Part shown: positions 39,801 to 49,976 of the stretch, piece after piece
How the letters are laid out: the number at the start of each line of letters is the position of its first letter
How positions within the stretch are numbered: the stretch's first letter is position 1
Assembly (NCBI RefSeq): GCF_011758805.1
Contig: NZ_JAANOW010000002.1
Span: forward strand, 868,001-932,000
Length of the DNA: 64,000 nucleotides
Reading direction: 5' to 3'
Source: Mycolicibacterium fluoranthenivorans
GTDB lineage: Bacteria > Actinomycetota > Actinomycetes > Mycobacteriales > Mycobacteriaceae
Program-made: the position numbers and the translations under genes
The notes under the pieces: generated by a model
The model's input: only the letters and a program-made list of their open reading frames with translations
What the model was told of the DNA's origin: nothing
The model's database searches: none

Positions 39801-41419
39801 ACGTCGCCAAGACCCGGCATTCCACACCGGGAGTGGGTCTCATCTCCCCGCCGCCGCACCACGACATCTACTCGATCGAGGATCTGGCGCAGCTCATCCA
39901 CGATCTGAAGAACGCCAACGACCAGGCCCGCATCCACGTCAAGCTGGTCAGCTCGGTCGGTGTCGGCACGGTCGCCGCCGGGGTGTCCAAGGCGCATGCC
40001 GATGTGGTGCTGATCTCCGGTTATGACGGCGGCACCGGTGCGGCGCCACTGACCAGCCTCAAGCATGCGGGCGCGCCATGGGAGATCGGCTTGGCCGACA
40101 CTCAGCAGACGTTGGTGCTCAACGGTTTACGTGACCGCATCACCGTGCAGTGCGACGGCGGGATGCGCACTGCCCGCGATGTCATGGTCGCGGCGCTGCT
40201 CGGGGCCGAGGAGTACGGTTTCGCGACCGCGCCCCTGGTCGTCGCGGGCTGCATCATGATGCGCGTCTGTCACCTCGACACCTGTCCGGTGGGTGTGGCC
40301 ACCCAGAACCCTGAACTGCGGGCCCGGTTCAACGGCAAGCCGGAGTTCGTGGAGAACTTCTTCCGGTTCATCGCCCAGGACATCCGTGCCTATCTCGCCG
40401 AGCTCGGGTTCCGCAGCCTCGACGAGGCGATCGGCCGGGTGGAGATGCTCGACACCGCGCAGGGCGTGGCGCACTGGAAGAGCCGCGGCCTGGATCTGAG
40501 TCCGATCTTCGTGCAGCCGACCGACGCGCACGGCGCCAAGCTGCCCCAGCGCCGACGGCTGCGGGATCAGGATCACGGTCTGGATCAGGCGCTCGATCAG
40601 ACGCTGATCCAGCTCGCCGAGGGGGCGTTGGAGGATGCCCACCCGGTCCGGCTGGAGCTGCCGGTGCGCAACGTCAACCGCACCGTGGGCACCCTGCTCG
40701 GCGCGGAGGTGACGCGGCGCTACGGTGCCACCGGTCTGCCCGACGACACCATCCATGTCACCCTCACCGGGTCGGCGGGGCAGTCGATCGGCGCGTTCCT
40801 GCCGCCCGGGGTCACCCTCGAACTCGTCGGTGATGCCAACGACTATGTGGGCAAAGGCCTTTCCGGTGGACGGGTGATCGTCCGGCCACCGGATGACGTG
40901 CTGTTCCTGCCCGAGGACAACGTGATCGCCGGCAACACGCTGGTGTTCGGCGCCACCTCGGGTGAGGTGTTCCTGCGGGGACGGGCAGGGGAGCGGTTCT
41001 GCGCCCGCAACTCCGGTGCGCTGGCGGTCGTGGAGGGCGTGGGCGATCACGCCTGCGAGTACATGACCGGCGGCCGCGTGGTGGTGCTCGGCGACACCGG
41101 CCGCAACATGGCGGCCGGGATGTCCGGCGGGATCGCGTTCGTCCTGGGTCTGGATCCGGCGAAGGTGAACCCCGAAATGGTCGAACTGCAGCAGCTCGAA
41201 CCCGAAGACCTGACCTGGTTGCACGAGGTGGTCGCCCGGCATGCCCAGTTCACCGACAGCACGGTGGCGCGGTCACTGCTCTCGGACTGGCCCCGGCGCA
41301 GCGCCGAGTTCACCAAGGTCATGCCGACCGACTACCAGCGTGTCCTGCAGGCCACCCGGATGGCGAAAGCCGAAGGGCGCGACGTGGATACCGCGATCAT
41401 GGAGGCTAGCCGTGGCTGA
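36863..41419 (+). CDS. gltB: glutamate synthase large subunit GltB
   Basis: GltB (1518 residues) converts glutamine and 2-oxoglutarate into two glutamates with GltD. Domains in order are the N-terminal amidotransferase (nucleophile Cys22 in [14 protein letters not shown], exposed after removal of a propeptide), a central domain, the FMN-binding synthase domain ([20 protein letters not shown] near 890; [20 protein letters not shown]), a 3Fe-4S cluster motif ([20 protein letters not shown]), and the GXGXG beta-helix ([18 protein letters not shown]). The start is TTG with GAGG upstream. Length matches other mycobacteria. Confidence 0.97.
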   Translation: MLFSALPKAQGLYDPDNESDSCGVAMIADIRGRRTHGIVSDGLTALEHLEHRGAAGAEPNSGDGAGILLQLPVELLGAVVDFALPAPNANGENTFAAGICFLPQDPVERTAARDRIETLAAEEGLEVLGWRDVPVDPAGADVGTTAVSCMPYMSQLFVAAPERAGTRLGGLDLDRRVYPLRKRAEAGDVYFPSLSSRTMAYKGMLTTMQLPQFFPDLRDERCTSAIAIVHSRFSTNTFPSWPLAHPFRFVAHNGEINTVRGNRNRMHAREAKLASALIPGDLSRLSPICSRDGSDSASFDQVLELLHLGGRSLPHAVLMMIPEAWENNTTMSPQRRAFWQFHASLMEPWDGPACVTFTDGTVVGAVLDRNGLRPGRWWRTMDDRIILASESGVLDIPSGEVVAKGRLEPGKMFLIDTAAGRIVSDDEIKDQMASAEAYGEWLHSGLLDLSTLPDRVRVQPNHESVVRRQVSFGYTEEELRILLTPMAASGGEPLGSMGTDTPTAVLSQRSRLLYDYFVELFAQVTNPPLDAIREAVVTSMGRVMGPEQNLLEPSAASVRQIMLGWPVLDNDELNKIVHINDDGEHPGLRTAVLRALYDVERGGEGLAEALEDLRARACEAIAKGARTLVISDRDSDHTKAPIPSLLAVSAVHHHLVRTKERTGVGLVVESGDAREVHHIAMLIGFGAAAVNPYLAFESIEDLIREGELTGIEPATAVRNYLKALGKGVMKVMSKMGISTVASYTGAQAFEAIGIDREVIDEYFTGTPMQLGGVGLDVLAEEVRFRHRRAYPENPTERAHRRLSVGGEYQFRRDGELHLFTPEVVFLLQHSTRTGRSDVFAQYSEEVNRLNREGGALRGLFEFKKGVRPPVALEEVEPVESIVARFNTGAMSYGSISAEAHETMAIAMNNIGGRSNSGEGGEDVDRLYDPKRRSAVKQVASGRFGVTSDYLVNATDIQIKMAQGAKPGEGGQLPGYKVYPNVAKTRHSTPGVGLISPPPHHDIYSIEDLAQLIHDLKNANDQARIHVKLVSSVGVGTVAAGVSKAHADVVLISGYDGGTGAAPLTSLKHAGAPWEIGLADTQQTLVLNGLRDRITVQCDGGMRTARDVMVAALLGAEEYGFATAPLVVAGCIMMRVCHLDTCPVGVATQNPELRARFNGKPEFVENFFRFIAQDIRAYLAELGFRSLDEAIGRVEMLDTAQGVAHWKSRGLDLSPIFVQPTDAHGAKLPQRRRLRDQDHGLDQALDQTLIQLAEGALEDAHPVRLELPVRNVNRTVGTLLGAEVTRRYGATGLPDDTIHVTLTGSAGQSIGAFLPPGVTLELVGDANDYVGKGLSGGRVIVRPPDDVLFLPEDNVIAGNTLVFGATSGEVFLRGRAGERFCARNSGALAVVEGVGDHACEYMTGGRVVVLGDTGRNMAAGMSGGIAFVLGLDPAKVNPEMVELQQLEPEDLTWLHEVVARHAQFTDSTVARSLLSDWPRRSAEFTKVMPTDYQRVLQATRMAKAEGRDVDTAIMEASRG

Positions 41420-42926
41420 TCCCACCGGATTCCTGAAAGTCACCAAACGCGAAGCGGCCAAACGCTCCGTCGATGAGCGCGTCGGCGACTGGCGCGAGGT
41501 CTATGAGTCGCAGGAGCCACGCAAGCGGGCCGCCGAGGTGTCCCAGCAGGCGCGGCGCTGCATGGACTGCGGTATCCCGTTCTGCCACTCCGGCACCGCG
41601 GGATGTCCGTTGGGCAATCTCATCCCGGAATGGAACGACCTGGTGCGCCGCGGCAGGTGGGATGCTGCCAGTGACCGGCTGCACGCCACCAACAACTTCC
41701 CGGAATTCACCGGGCGGTTGTGCCCGGCGCCCTGTGAGGCGGCGTGCGTGCTGTCCATCTCCGACGAGCAGACCGGCGGCAGCGTCACCATCAAACGGAT
41801 CGAGCAGACGATCGTCGACCAGGCCTGGCTGGCCGGCACCGTGGAACCGCAGCCCTCGGCCATCTCGACCGGTAAGAGCGTCGCGGTCGTCGGGTCGGGT
41901 CCTGCGGGTCTCGCTGCGGCGCAACAGCTCACCCGGGCCGGCCATCACGTCACCGTGTACGAACGCGATGACCGGATCGGCGGGCTCATGCGGTACGGCA
42001 TTCCGGAGTACAAACTGGAGAAGTCGACGCTCAACCAGCGCCTGACCCAGATGCGGGCCGAGGGAACGCGTTTCGTCACCGACTGCGAGGTGGGTGTCGA
42101 CCTGACGGTGGACCGCCTGCGCGCGGAGTACGACGCCGTGGTGCTCGCGGTGGGTGCGTTGCGCGCGCGCGACAACCAGGTCGAGGGCCGTCATCTGGAC
42201 GGGGTGCACCTCGCGATGGAGCACCTGGTGCCGGCCAACAAGGAGTGTGAGGGCGACGGCGCCTCGGAGCTGTCCGCGGCGGGCAAGCATGTGGTGATCA
42301 TCGGCGGCGGGGACACCGGTGCGGACTGTCTGGGCACCGCCCATCGCCAGGGCGCGATCTCGGTGACCCAGCTCGACTACAACCCGGAACCACCGGAACT
42401 CCGTGACGAATCCGTGAGCCCGTGGCCGACCTGGCCACTGGTGCTGCGGACCTCACCGGCGCATGCCGAGGGCGGGGCGCGGCGGTTCGAGGTCGCCGTG
42501 CAGCGCTTCATCGGTGACGGGGCCGACGGCACCACGGGCAATCTGCGCGCCATGGAGATCGCCGAGGTCAAGGTCGAACGCGACGAGAATGGGCGCCGGA
42601 TCATCACACCGGTCGGTGAGGCGATGGAGATCCCGTGCGATCTGGCGCTGCTGGCGATCGGATTCGAGGGCGTCGAACACATGGCCCTGCTGGACGGCCT
42701 GGACCTGTCGCTGACCAGACGTGGCACCGTGTCATGCGGTTCGGACTGGCAGACGGACGCGCCCGGGGTGTTCGTCTGCGGGGACGCCCACCGCGGGGCC
42801 TCGCTGATCGTGTGGGCCATCGCCGAGGGGCGCAGCGCCGCGCATGCGGTCGACGCGTTCCTGATGGGGGAGTCGGATCTGCCCGCGCCGGTGCGACCGG
42901 GAACCCTGCCTCTGGCCGTCGTGTGA
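41412..42926 (+). CDS. gltD: glutamate synthase small subunit GltD
   Basis: GltD (504 residues) oxidises NADPH and passes electrons to GltB through FAD and two 4Fe-4S clusters. The cysteine clusters are [20 protein letters not shown] and [11 protein letters not shown] in the first 110 residues. The FAD motif is [17 protein letters not shown] and the NADPH motif is [20 protein letters not shown]. The GTG at 41412 overlaps the gltB stop by 8 bp. Confidence 0.97.
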   Translation: MADPTGFLKVTKREAAKRSVDERVGDWREVYESQEPRKRAAEVSQQARRCMDCGIPFCHSGTAGCPLGNLIPEWNDLVRRGRWDAASDRLHATNNFPEFTGRLCPAPCEAACVLSISDEQTGGSVTIKRIEQTIVDQAWLAGTVEPQPSAISTGKSVAVVGSGPAGLAAAQQLTRAGHHVTVYERDDRIGGLMRYGIPEYKLEKSTLNQRLTQMRAEGTRFVTDCEVGVDLTVDRLRAEYDAVVLAVGALRARDNQVEGRHLDGVHLAMEHLVPANKECEGDGASELSAAGKHVVIIGGGDTGADCLGTAHRQGAISVTQLDYNPEPPELRDESVSPWPTWPLVLRTSPAHAEGGARRFEVAVQRFIGDGADGTTGNLRAMEIAEVKVERDENGRRIITPVGEAMEIPCDLALLAIGFEGVEHMALLDGLDLSLTRRGTVSCGSDWQTDAPGVFVCGDAHRGASLIVWAIAEGRSAAHAVDAFLMGESDLPAPVRPGTLPLAVV

Positions 42927-42998
42927 GACGCGTGTGAGACGCGTGTGAGACTCCGTCTGAATGGTCATCTGAATCGATCATGACTATGCTCACGTGAC

Positions 42999-44420
42999 GT
43001 GAATAGACGCGGAAAGATCGTCTGTACCCTCGGCCCGGCGACGGGCACCGAGGAGATGGTGAAGGCCCTGGTCGAAGCCGGAATGGACGTCGCGCGGCTG
43101 AACTTCAGCCACGGCGAGCACTCCGATCACGAAGGCAACTACAGGCGGGTCCGGGCGGCCTCGGACGCCGCCGGTCGAGCGGTCGGCATCCTCGCCGACC
43201 TGCAGGGACCCAAGATCCGGCTGGGCCGGTTCGCCACCGGTGCCACGTTGTGGCAGGCCGGTGAGACCATCCGAATCACCGTCGAGGACTTCATGGGCAC
43301 CCACGACCGGGTGTCCACCACGTACAAGCAGCTGGCCAATGACGCCTCTCCCGGCGACCGGCTGCTGGTCGACGACGGCAACGTCGGCCTCGTGGTCGAG
43401 CATGTCGACGGCAACGACGTGGTCTGCACCGTCACCGAGGGCGGTCGCGTCAGCAACAACAAGGGCCTCTCGCTGCCCGGGATGAACGTCTCGGTGCCCG
43501 CGCTGTCCGAGAAGGACATCGCCGATCTGGAGTTCGCGCTCAACCTCGGCGTCGACCTGATCGCGCTGTCCTTCGTGCGGTCTCCGGCCGATATCGAGCT
43601 GGTGCACGAGGTGATGGACCGGGTCGGGCGCCGCGTCCCCGTCATCGCCAAGCTGGAGAAGCCCGAGGCCGTCGACAACCTGGAGGCCATCGTGCTGGCC
43701 TTCGACGCGATCATGGTGGCCCGCGGTGACCTGGGTGTCGAGCTCCCACTGGAAGAGGTGCCGCTGGTACAGAAGCGCGCCATCCAGATGGCCCGCGAGA
43801 ACGCCAAACCCGTCATCGTCGCGACCCAGATGCTGGAGTCGATGATCGACCACTCGCGACCCACCCGCGCGGAGGCGTCCGACGTCGCCAACGCCGTGCT
43901 GGACGGTGCGGACGCCGTCATGCTCTCGGGTGAGACCTCGGTGGGCAAATACCCGCTGGAGACGGTGCGCACCATGGCTCGCATCGTCGCCGCGGTCGAG
44001 GACAACTCGACGGCGGTGCCGCAGCTCACCCACACGCCGCGCACCAAGCGGGGCGTCATCTCCTACGCCGCACGCGATATCGGCGAGCGTCTCGACGCCA
44101 AGGCGCTGGTCGCCTTCACCCAGTCCGGTGACACCGTGCGCCGGCTGGCCCGGTTGCACACCCCGCTGCCGCTGCTGGCGTTCACCCCGCTGCCCGAGGT
44201 GCGCAGCCAGCTCGCCCTGACCTGGGGCACCGAGACGTTTATCGTCCCGCACATGCAGACCACCGACGACATGATCAAGCAGGTCGACGAGTCGCTGCTG
44301 GGGCTGGGCCGCTACAAGCGCGGTGACCTGGTGGTCATCGTCGCAGGTGCCCCGCCAGGCACAGTAGGCTCGACCAACCTGATCCATGTGCACCGGATCG
44401 GCGAGGACGACCACGCATAG
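42999..44420 (+). CDS. pykA: pyruvate kinase
   Basis: Pyruvate kinase (473 residues) makes pyruvate and ATP from phosphoenolpyruvate and ADP at the end of glycolysis. Conserved parts are RGKIVCTLGPATG, GMDVARLNFSHGEHSDH, ADLQGPKIRLGRF, the catalytic lysine in VIAKLEKPEAVDN, and ATQMLESMIDHSRPTRAEAS. The start is GTG at 42999. The order pykA-tesB-(membrane gene)-cydC is also found in M. tuberculosis (Rv1617-Rv1620c). Confidence 0.97.
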   Translation: MNRRGKIVCTLGPATGTEEMVKALVEAGMDVARLNFSHGEHSDHEGNYRRVRAASDAAGRAVGILADLQGPKIRLGRFATGATLWQAGETIRITVEDFMGTHDRVSTTYKQLANDASPGDRLLVDDGNVGLVVEHVDGNDVVCTVTEGGRVSNNKGLSLPGMNVSVPALSEKDIADLEFALNLGVDLIALSFVRSPADIELVHEVMDRVGRRVPVIAKLEKPEAVDNLEAIVLAFDAIMVARGDLGVELPLEEVPLVQKRAIQMARENAKPVIVATQMLESMIDHSRPTRAEASDVANAVLDGADAVMLSGETSVGKYPLETVRTMARIVAAVEDNSTAVPQLTHTPRTKRGVISYAARDIGERLDAKALVAFTQSGDTVRRLARLHTPLPLLAFTPLPEVRSQLALTWGTETFIVPHMQTTDDMIKQVDESLLGLGRYKRGDLVVIVAGAPPGTVGSTNLIHVHRIGEDDHA

Positions 44421-44444
44421 GGTGTAGAGAAACCAGGGGGACTT

Positions 44445-45308
44445 TTGTCGGCAGAGCACCTTCAGGAACTGCTGACGGTCCTTGATCTCACCCGGGTGGG
44501 CGAGGATGCGTTCACCGGAACGCATCCGAGCCTCAACCCCGTTCGCACGTTCGGCGGCCAGATGATGGCGCAGGCGTTCGTCGCGGCCAGCCGCACGGTG
44601 CCCGAACACCTGCCGCCGACCACGTTGTCGATGCACTTCATCGCGGGCGGCGATCCGGCCAAAGATCTGGAATTCCAGGTCGTTCGGTTGCGTGACGAAC
44701 GGCGGTTCGCCAATCGCCGCGTGGATGTCACCCAGGACGGGGTACTGCTGGGCACCGCCCTGGTGTCACATCTGGCCGGTGGCCGCGGACTCGAGCACAA
44801 CGTTCCGCTGCCCGACGTGCCGCATCCGGCGACCCTGCCCACCATCGACGACTTGCTGATCGGCTACGAGGAGACGGTGCCGCTGTTCGTCGCCGCACTG
44901 AAACCCATCCAGTGGCGGTACACGAACGACCCGGCGTGGGTGATGCGCGACAAAGGCGACCGGTTGGAGCACAACCGGGTCTGGCTGACCGCCGACGGTC
45001 CGATGCCCGACGATCCGGTGCTGCATGCCGCGGCGCTGGTGTATTCGTCGGACACCACGGTGTTGGACCCGATCATCACCCGGCACGGCCTGTCCTGGGG
45101 TTTCGATCGGATCTTCGCGGTGACGATGAACCACACGGTGTGGTTCCACCAGCCGGTGCGGTTCGACGAGTGGATGCTGTACGCCACATCGTCGCCGGTG
45201 GCGGCCGACTCGCGTGGCCTGAGCAACGGCCACTTCTTCCGCGGCGACGGTCAGATCGTGGCGACGGTCATGCAGGAAGGCATCATCAAGTACTTCCCGC
45301 CTCGCTAG
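44445..45308 (+). CDS. tesB: acyl-CoA thioesterase II (TesB type)
   Basis: The 287-residue protein has the double hot-dog fold of TesB thioesterases, which hydrolyse medium- and long-chain acyl-CoA. Typical segments are FTGTHPSLNPVRTFGGQMMA, TLSMHFIAGGDP and FANRRVDVTQDGVLLGTALV in the first half, and HTVWFHQPVRFDEWMLYATS in the second. The TTG start at 44445 has AGGGGGAC just upstream. It ends 4 bp inside the convergent membrane-protein gene. Confidence 0.92.
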   Translation: MSAEHLQELLTVLDLTRVGEDAFTGTHPSLNPVRTFGGQMMAQAFVAASRTVPEHLPPTTLSMHFIAGGDPAKDLEFQVVRLRDERRFANRRVDVTQDGVLLGTALVSHLAGGRGLEHNVPLPDVPHPATLPTIDDLLIGYEETVPLFVAALKPIQWRYTNDPAWVMRDKGDRLEHNRVWLTADGPMPDDPVLHAAALVYSSDTTVLDPIITRHGLSWGFDRIFAVTMNHTVWFHQPVRFDEWMLYATSSPVAADSRGLSNGHFFRGDGQIVATVMQEGIIKYFPPR

Positions 45309-45796
45309 GGCGTGGGCGTGATCGTCACTCCGTAGTCCGTCTCGATCTTGTCGCGCATGTTGCTCTCACACTGCAACTGGGCGGCCCGGTCGTTGCCGGC
45401 CTTCTGCATGCAGTCCACGTAGTCACCGACGCCCAGCTGGGAGAAGAAGCCGATCCAGACCGGGATGAACACCAGCCCGAGCACGATCGCCAAGGCGCCC
45501 AGCACGATTCCGGAGAGCGCCAGCCCGCCGTTGGTGGCCTCGCCGCGTTTGACGCGACCCCGTGCCGCGAACCCGATGATCAGGGCGACCAGCCCGAGGA
45601 TGATGCCGCCCGCGATGGTCCAGGAGAACAACAGTCCCACGACGGCCAGGATCAGTGCGGTGATACCGAGTCCGTTACGCGGACCGATCGGTGGCGGGCC
45701 GTAGCCGGCGTAGGGCTGCGGGGGAGGCGGGGGATAGGGGCCCTGGCCCGGATACTGCTCGCCGTACTGTCCGCCGTACGGCCCATAGGAGCTCAT
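45305..45796 (-). CDS. Pro/Tyr-rich DUF4190-like membrane protein
   Basis: The 163-residue product has a Gly/Tyr/Pro-rich N-terminus (GPYPPPPPQPYAGYGPPP), three hydrophobic segments (GLGITALILAVVGLLFSW, GGIILGLVALIIGFAA and LALSGIVLGALAIVLGLVF) and a short C-terminal domain with two Cys. It resembles DUF4190 proteins and takes the position of M. tuberculosis Rv1619 between tesB and cydC. Function is unknown. Confidence 0.82.
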   Translation of the reverse strand: MSSYGPYGGQYGEQYPGQGPYPPPPPQPYAGYGPPPIGPRNGLGITALILAVVGLLFSWTIAGGIILGLVALIIGFAARGRVKRGEATNGGLALSGIVLGALAIVLGLVFIPVWIGFFSQLGVGDYVDCMQKAGNDRAAQLQCESNMRDKIETDYGVTITPTP

Positions 45797-45811
45797 GGAT
45801 GGTGAGGGTAC

Positions 45812-47320
45812 TCACTGAACCGGTGTGCCGCGTAACTTCACCGTCGGAGCGCCGATGTCCGCGGGCAGGTGGTGCGTGGCGACGACGACGGTGCGCTCGC
45901 GTGCGAACAGTTCACCGGGGGTGAGCAATCCGCGCAGCAACCGGTCGCTGTCGGCCTCGTCCAGGTGCTCGGTCGGCTCATCGAGCAGCACGACGGGGAA
46001 GTCCGAGATCAACGCGCGGGCCAACAGCAGGCGTCGGCGCTGTCCGGCGGAGACGGCCGCCGCGCCGCCGGTCAGGATGGTGCTCAGCCCGTCGGGCAGC
46101 TGGTCGAGCCACTCCCGAAGTCCCACCCTGTCCAGTGCCGCCAGCAGTTCCCCATCGGTCGCATCCCCGCGGGCCACCAACAGGTTGTCCCGCACGGTGG
46201 TGTCGAACAGGTGCGCGTCTTCGGCGAAAAATGCTGCAGTCAGGGGACTCTCGGGATATTCGTCGGCAATTCTCATGAGCATGGTGGTCTTTCCGCATCC
46301 GCTCGGGCCCACCACGGCCAGCCGGCCGCCGGGTTCCAGCTCCACCTCCGGGGTAGCGGGCCGCTGCCGGCCGTCGCGAACCGGCGCGACGATATCGCCG
46401 ATCCGGCCGGCTGCCAGCCGGGCGCGCACCAGGGCCACGGCTGCGGCCGGAAGTGCGGTGGTCGCCTCGAATGCCGACAACGGCACCAGCATGAGGATGG
46501 CCAGCGTGGTCGGTGCGGTGACCGGGGCCAGGGTGATGCCGATAAAAGCCGCGGCCAGGACCGCCGCGCCGACGGCCGCGGTGGTCGCCGCGGCGGCCAG
46601 GGCGGCGGGCGCCGCCGAGCGGTCCAGTTCGCGGCCCCAATCCCGTTGCCGCCGCTCGGATTCGGCGATCACCTCAGGGAGCCGGCCGCACACCCGCAAT
46701 TCGGCGGCGTGTTCCAGGGCGAGGACGGCGGCGGTATCGCGAGCGCTGTGCTGGTCGGCGGCGAGCTGTTCGGCGGCGTTCGACGCCTGGGCCGCCAGCC
46801 ACGGCGCCAGCACCCCGGCCACCAGCAAGCAGCCGGCCAGCACCGCTGCGGCAGCGGGCGAGATCAGTCCGATGATCGTGATCCCGGCCGCCGACAGCAG
46901 TACCGCGACACAGATCGGCAGCACCGCCCGCACCAACACATCGGCGAGTTCGTCGACCGAACTGCCCAGGCGCGCCACCAATTCGCCGCTGTGCAATCGC
47001 AGGGCGGTGTCCTGTGGCAATTGGGTCAGCCGCCGGTACAGGCCGGCCCGGGCGTGGCCGGCCGAGCGCAGCGCGACGTCGTGGATGGCCAGCCGTTCGC
47101 AGTAGCTGAACACGCCCCGCGAAATGCCCAGTGCACGCACGGCGACCACCGCGACGCTGAGATCCAGCACCGGCGGCATCTGCCAGGCCCGGGTGATCAG
47201 CCAGGCCGACACCGTCGCCAGGGCCAGCGCGCTGCCCAGGGCGAGGGTGCCGAACAGCACGGCCAGGGCCAGCCGCGGCAATCGCGGCCGCAGCAGGCCC
47301 AGCACGTCACGAGGGGACAC
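45812..47320 (-). CDS. cydC: CydC, ATP-binding/permease subunit for cytochrome bd assembly
   Basis: CydC (502 residues) forms with CydD a heterodimeric ABC exporter needed to assemble cytochrome bd; it has been linked to thiol and heme handling. Six transmembrane helices span about residues 15-290, followed by the ATPase with Walker A VVGPSGCGKTTMLM, a signature with the variant VSAGQRRRLLLARAL, and Walker B FPVVLLDEPTEHLD. The GTG at 47320 overlaps the cydD stop by 14 bp. Confidence 0.93.
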   Translation of the reverse strand: MSPRDVLGLLRPRLPRLALAVLFGTLALGSALALATVSAWLITRAWQMPPVLDLSVAVVAVRALGISRGVFSYCERLAIHDVALRSAGHARAGLYRRLTQLPQDTALRLHSGELVARLGSSVDELADVLVRAVLPICVAVLLSAAGITIIGLISPAAAAVLAGCLLVAGVLAPWLAAQASNAAEQLAADQHSARDTAAVLALEHAAELRVCGRLPEVIAESERRQRDWGRELDRSAAPAALAAAATTAAVGAAVLAAAFIGITLAPVTAPTTLAILMLVPLSAFEATTALPAAAVALVRARLAAGRIGDIVAPVRDGRQRPATPEVELEPGGRLAVVGPSGCGKTTMLMRIADEYPESPLTAAFFAEDAHLFDTTVRDNLLVARGDATDGELLAALDRVGLREWLDQLPDGLSTILTGGAAAVSAGQRRRLLLARALISDFPVVLLDEPTEHLDEADSDRLLRGLLTPGELFARERTVVVATHHLPADIGAPTVKLRGTPVQ

Positions 47321-48929
47321 TCAGGGCACCTCCCACGGTGACCACCTGGTCGGCCACGGCGAGTACCGGCGTCCGATGGGCGATCACCAGCACGGTGGCA
47401 CCCTGTCGGGCGCGCTCCGTGATCGCCTCCAGTACCCGGCTTTCGGTTCCGGCGTCCAGGTGCGCGGTCGGTTCGTCGAGCAGCAGCACGGGCGCGGTCG
47501 ATCCCAGTGCGCGCGCCAGGCCCAGCCGCTGCCGCTGTCCCAGCGACAGCCCCGCCCCGCCGCGCCCGATCACCGTGTCCAGGCCGTCGGGCAGGACGGC
47601 GAGAACATCGTCGAAACCCGCCGCGCGGCAGGCCTTGTCGATATCGGCCAGCGGTCCGAACAGTTCCAGGTTGCTCCGCACCGTCCCGGGCAGCAGGACC
47701 GGTCGCTGTGGCAGCCAACAGACCTGCGGCCACCACGTCGGCAGGTCGGCGTCGGCGATATCGGTGTCGCCGATGAGCACCCGGCCCGACGAGGCCGGGG
47801 ACAGTCCCAGAATCACCTCGAAGGTGGTGGACTTCCCGCTGCCGTTGGGCCCGGTGAGCACGGTCACCTCACCCGGAATCGCGGTGGCGCTCAGCCGGTC
47901 CGGTGCCGGGCCGTCGCGCCTGACGACGGTCAGTTCGTCCAGCTGGATGATGCCGGCGTGCGGGGTGAGGTGCCCAGGGGTGCGTTCGGGAGCGGCAACT
48001 TGCAGGCGCAGCGCCGCGTCGGCTGCGGTCTTACCGTCCTGCGCGGCGTGGAACTGGACACCCACCCGGCGCAACGGCCAGAACACCTCGGGGGCCAGCA
48101 GCAGTGCGGTCAGCCCGGCGGCTAACGTCACCTCACCGAACACCAACCGCAGTCCCACACTGACGGCGACCAGTGCGACGCCCAGGGTCGCGAGCAGTTC
48201 CAGGACGGCGGCCGACAGGAAGGCGATTCGCAGGGTGGCCATCGCCGAACGGCGATGCGCGGCAGCCAGTTCGGCGATCCGATGGGTCGGCCCGCCGGCC
48301 CGGCCCAGGGCGCGCAGGGTGGGGATCCCGGCGACCAGGTCGAGCAGCCGGGACTGCAGCGTCGTCATCGCCGCCAGCGCCGCCGCCGAGCGATCCGCGG
48401 TGAGCCGGCCGATGAGGATCATGAACAGTGGGATGAGTGGCAGTGCGATCGCGACGATGACGGCGGCCTGCAGATCGGCGACGGCGATCACGATCACCGT
48501 GAGTGGCGTGAGGATCCCGGCCAGTACCGCCGCGGGCAGATACCCGGTGAAGTACGGGCGCAGCCCATCCAGCCCGCGGGTGAGGATCACCGCGGCCTCG
48601 TCGCGGACCGAGGTCAGCTCGTGCGGGGCTCGGGCGGTCACCGAGCGCAACACCTCGGCGCTGAGTTCGCCGATCACCGCCGTCGCGGCCCGCTGGCTGA
48701 GCCGGGCCTGTAGCCAGGATCCGGCGGTGCGCACGGCCCACAGCCCGGCCAGGATCAGTAGTTGCCCCGACCAGTGCGCGACGGTTCGCGACGTCGGGTC
48801 GGTGATCACCCCGGCCACCAGATGGGCGAGCACCCAGGCCGACGCCACGGTGGCACCGCCGATCAGCACCCCGCACGCCGCCGATGCGACGAGGTAGCGC
48901 CGCATGGCGGGGGAGGATCGGAGTGTCAC
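47307..48929 (-). CDS. cydD: CydD, ATP-binding/permease subunit for cytochrome bd assembly
   Basis: CydD (540 residues) is the partner of CydC. An N-terminal six-helix domain is followed by the ATPase with Walker A LTGPNGSGKSTTFEVI, signature LSLGQRQRLGLARAL and Walker B PVLLLDEPTAHLD. I chose the GTG at 48929, which overlaps the cydB stop as GTGA; a longer frame upstream would lie inside cydB. The order cydABDC matches M. tuberculosis Rv1623c-Rv1620c. Confidence 0.93.
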   Translation of the reverse strand: MTLRSSPAMRRYLVASAACGVLIGGATVASAWVLAHLVAGVITDPTSRTVAHWSGQLLILAGLWAVRTAGSWLQARLSQRAATAVIGELSAEVLRSVTARAPHELTSVRDEAAVILTRGLDGLRPYFTGYLPAAVLAGILTPLTVIVIAVADLQAAVIVAIALPLIPLFMILIGRLTADRSAAALAAMTTLQSRLLDLVAGIPTLRALGRAGGPTHRIAELAAAHRRSAMATLRIAFLSAAVLELLATLGVALVAVSVGLRLVFGEVTLAAGLTALLLAPEVFWPLRRVGVQFHAAQDGKTAADAALRLQVAAPERTPGHLTPHAGIIQLDELTVVRRDGPAPDRLSATAIPGEVTVLTGPNGSGKSTTFEVILGLSPASSGRVLIGDTDIADADLPTWWPQVCWLPQRPVLLPGTVRSNLELFGPLADIDKACRAAGFDDVLAVLPDGLDTVIGRGGAGLSLGQRQRLGLARALGSTAPVLLLDEPTAHLDAGTESRVLEAITERARQGATVLVIAHRTPVLAVADQVVTVGGALSVPS

Positions 48930-49966
48930 GGCAGGCGCGGTGACAGTCCCGCGGGGTCGGGGATGCGGTCGGCCGAGATGCGCTGCCGGAACACCCAATA
49001 GGTCCAGGCCTGGTAGGCGATGACCAGGGGGGTGACCAACACCGCGGCCCAACTCATGATGGTCAGCGTGTAGGGCGTCGACGAGGCGTTGTGGATGGTC
49101 AGGCTCCACGCCGGATCCAGGGTGGAGGGAATGAGATTCGGGTACAGGCAGCCGAATATGAGCACCACCACCGAGGCGATCACCGTGGCCGTGGCCGCGA
49201 ATGCCCAGCCGTCCCCACCGCGACTCCACACCAGCATGACCGCGCCCAGCTGTGCCACCACGGCGATACCGAGCACCAGCCAGGTCCAGTCCTTGCCGTA
49301 CGCCAGCTGAGTCCACAGGCCGAAGCCGGCGACGATCACCGTGACGGGCAGAGCAAGCCGGATGGTGAACTTGGTCGCGTCATCACGCACGGCGCCTTCG
49401 GTTTTCAGCGCGAGGAACACCGCCCCGTGGAACAGGAACAGGCCGCATGTCGCCAGCCCGCCGAGCAGGGTGTACGGGTTCAGGGCGTCGCTGACGGAGA
49501 GGTGGATCTGATGGTCGGCATCCACCGGCAGACCCCGCAGCAGCATGGCGAAGGCGACGCCCCAGAGCAGCGCGGGCACCCATGATCCGACGGCGATGCC
49601 GATGTCGGCCCAGCGCCGCCAATTCGGATCGTTGATCTTCCCGCGCCATTCGATGGCGCAGATGCGCATGATCATCGACAGCAGGATGGCCAGCAACGGC
49701 AGGTACAGGCCGGAGAACATGGTGGCGTACATACCGGGGAAGGCCGCGAACATCGCCCCGCCCGCGGTGATCAGCCATACCTCGTTGCCATCCCAGACCG
49801 GGCCGATGGTGTTGAGGACTGCGCGGCGGTGCTTTTCGGGGTCACCTGACGAAGCTCGCCCGAAGAGTGCCATCAGCATCCCGACGCCGAAGTCGAAACC
49901 CTCCAGCACCAGGAAGCCGATGAACAGCACGGCCAGGATGATGAACCAGAACGTCTGCAGGTCCAT
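48926..49966 (-). CDS. cydB: cytochrome bd quinol oxidase subunit II CydB
   Basis: CydB (346 residues) is the second subunit of the high-affinity cytochrome bd menaquinol oxidase. It has about eight or nine transmembrane helices; MDLQTFWFIILAVLFIGFLV, LEGFDFGVGML and GPVWDGNEVWLI near the N-terminus are family signatures. The ATG at 49966 has GGAGG at good spacing and lies 10 bases after cydA. Confidence 0.96.
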   Translation of the reverse strand: MDLQTFWFIILAVLFIGFLVLEGFDFGVGMLMALFGRASSGDPEKHRRAVLNTIGPVWDGNEVWLITAGGAMFAAFPGMYATMFSGLYLPLLAILLSMIMRICAIEWRGKINDPNWRRWADIGIAVGSWVPALLWGVAFAMLLRGLPVDADHQIHLSVSDALNPYTLLGGLATCGLFLFHGAVFLALKTEGAVRDDATKFTIRLALPVTVIVAGFGLWTQLAYGKDWTWLVLGIAVVAQLGAVMLVWSRGGDGWAFAATATVIASVVVLIFGCLYPNLIPSTLDPAWSLTIHNASSTPYTLTIMSWAAVLVTPLVIAYQAWTYWVFRQRISADRIPDPAGLSPRLP

Positions 49967-49976
49967 GGTGCACCTC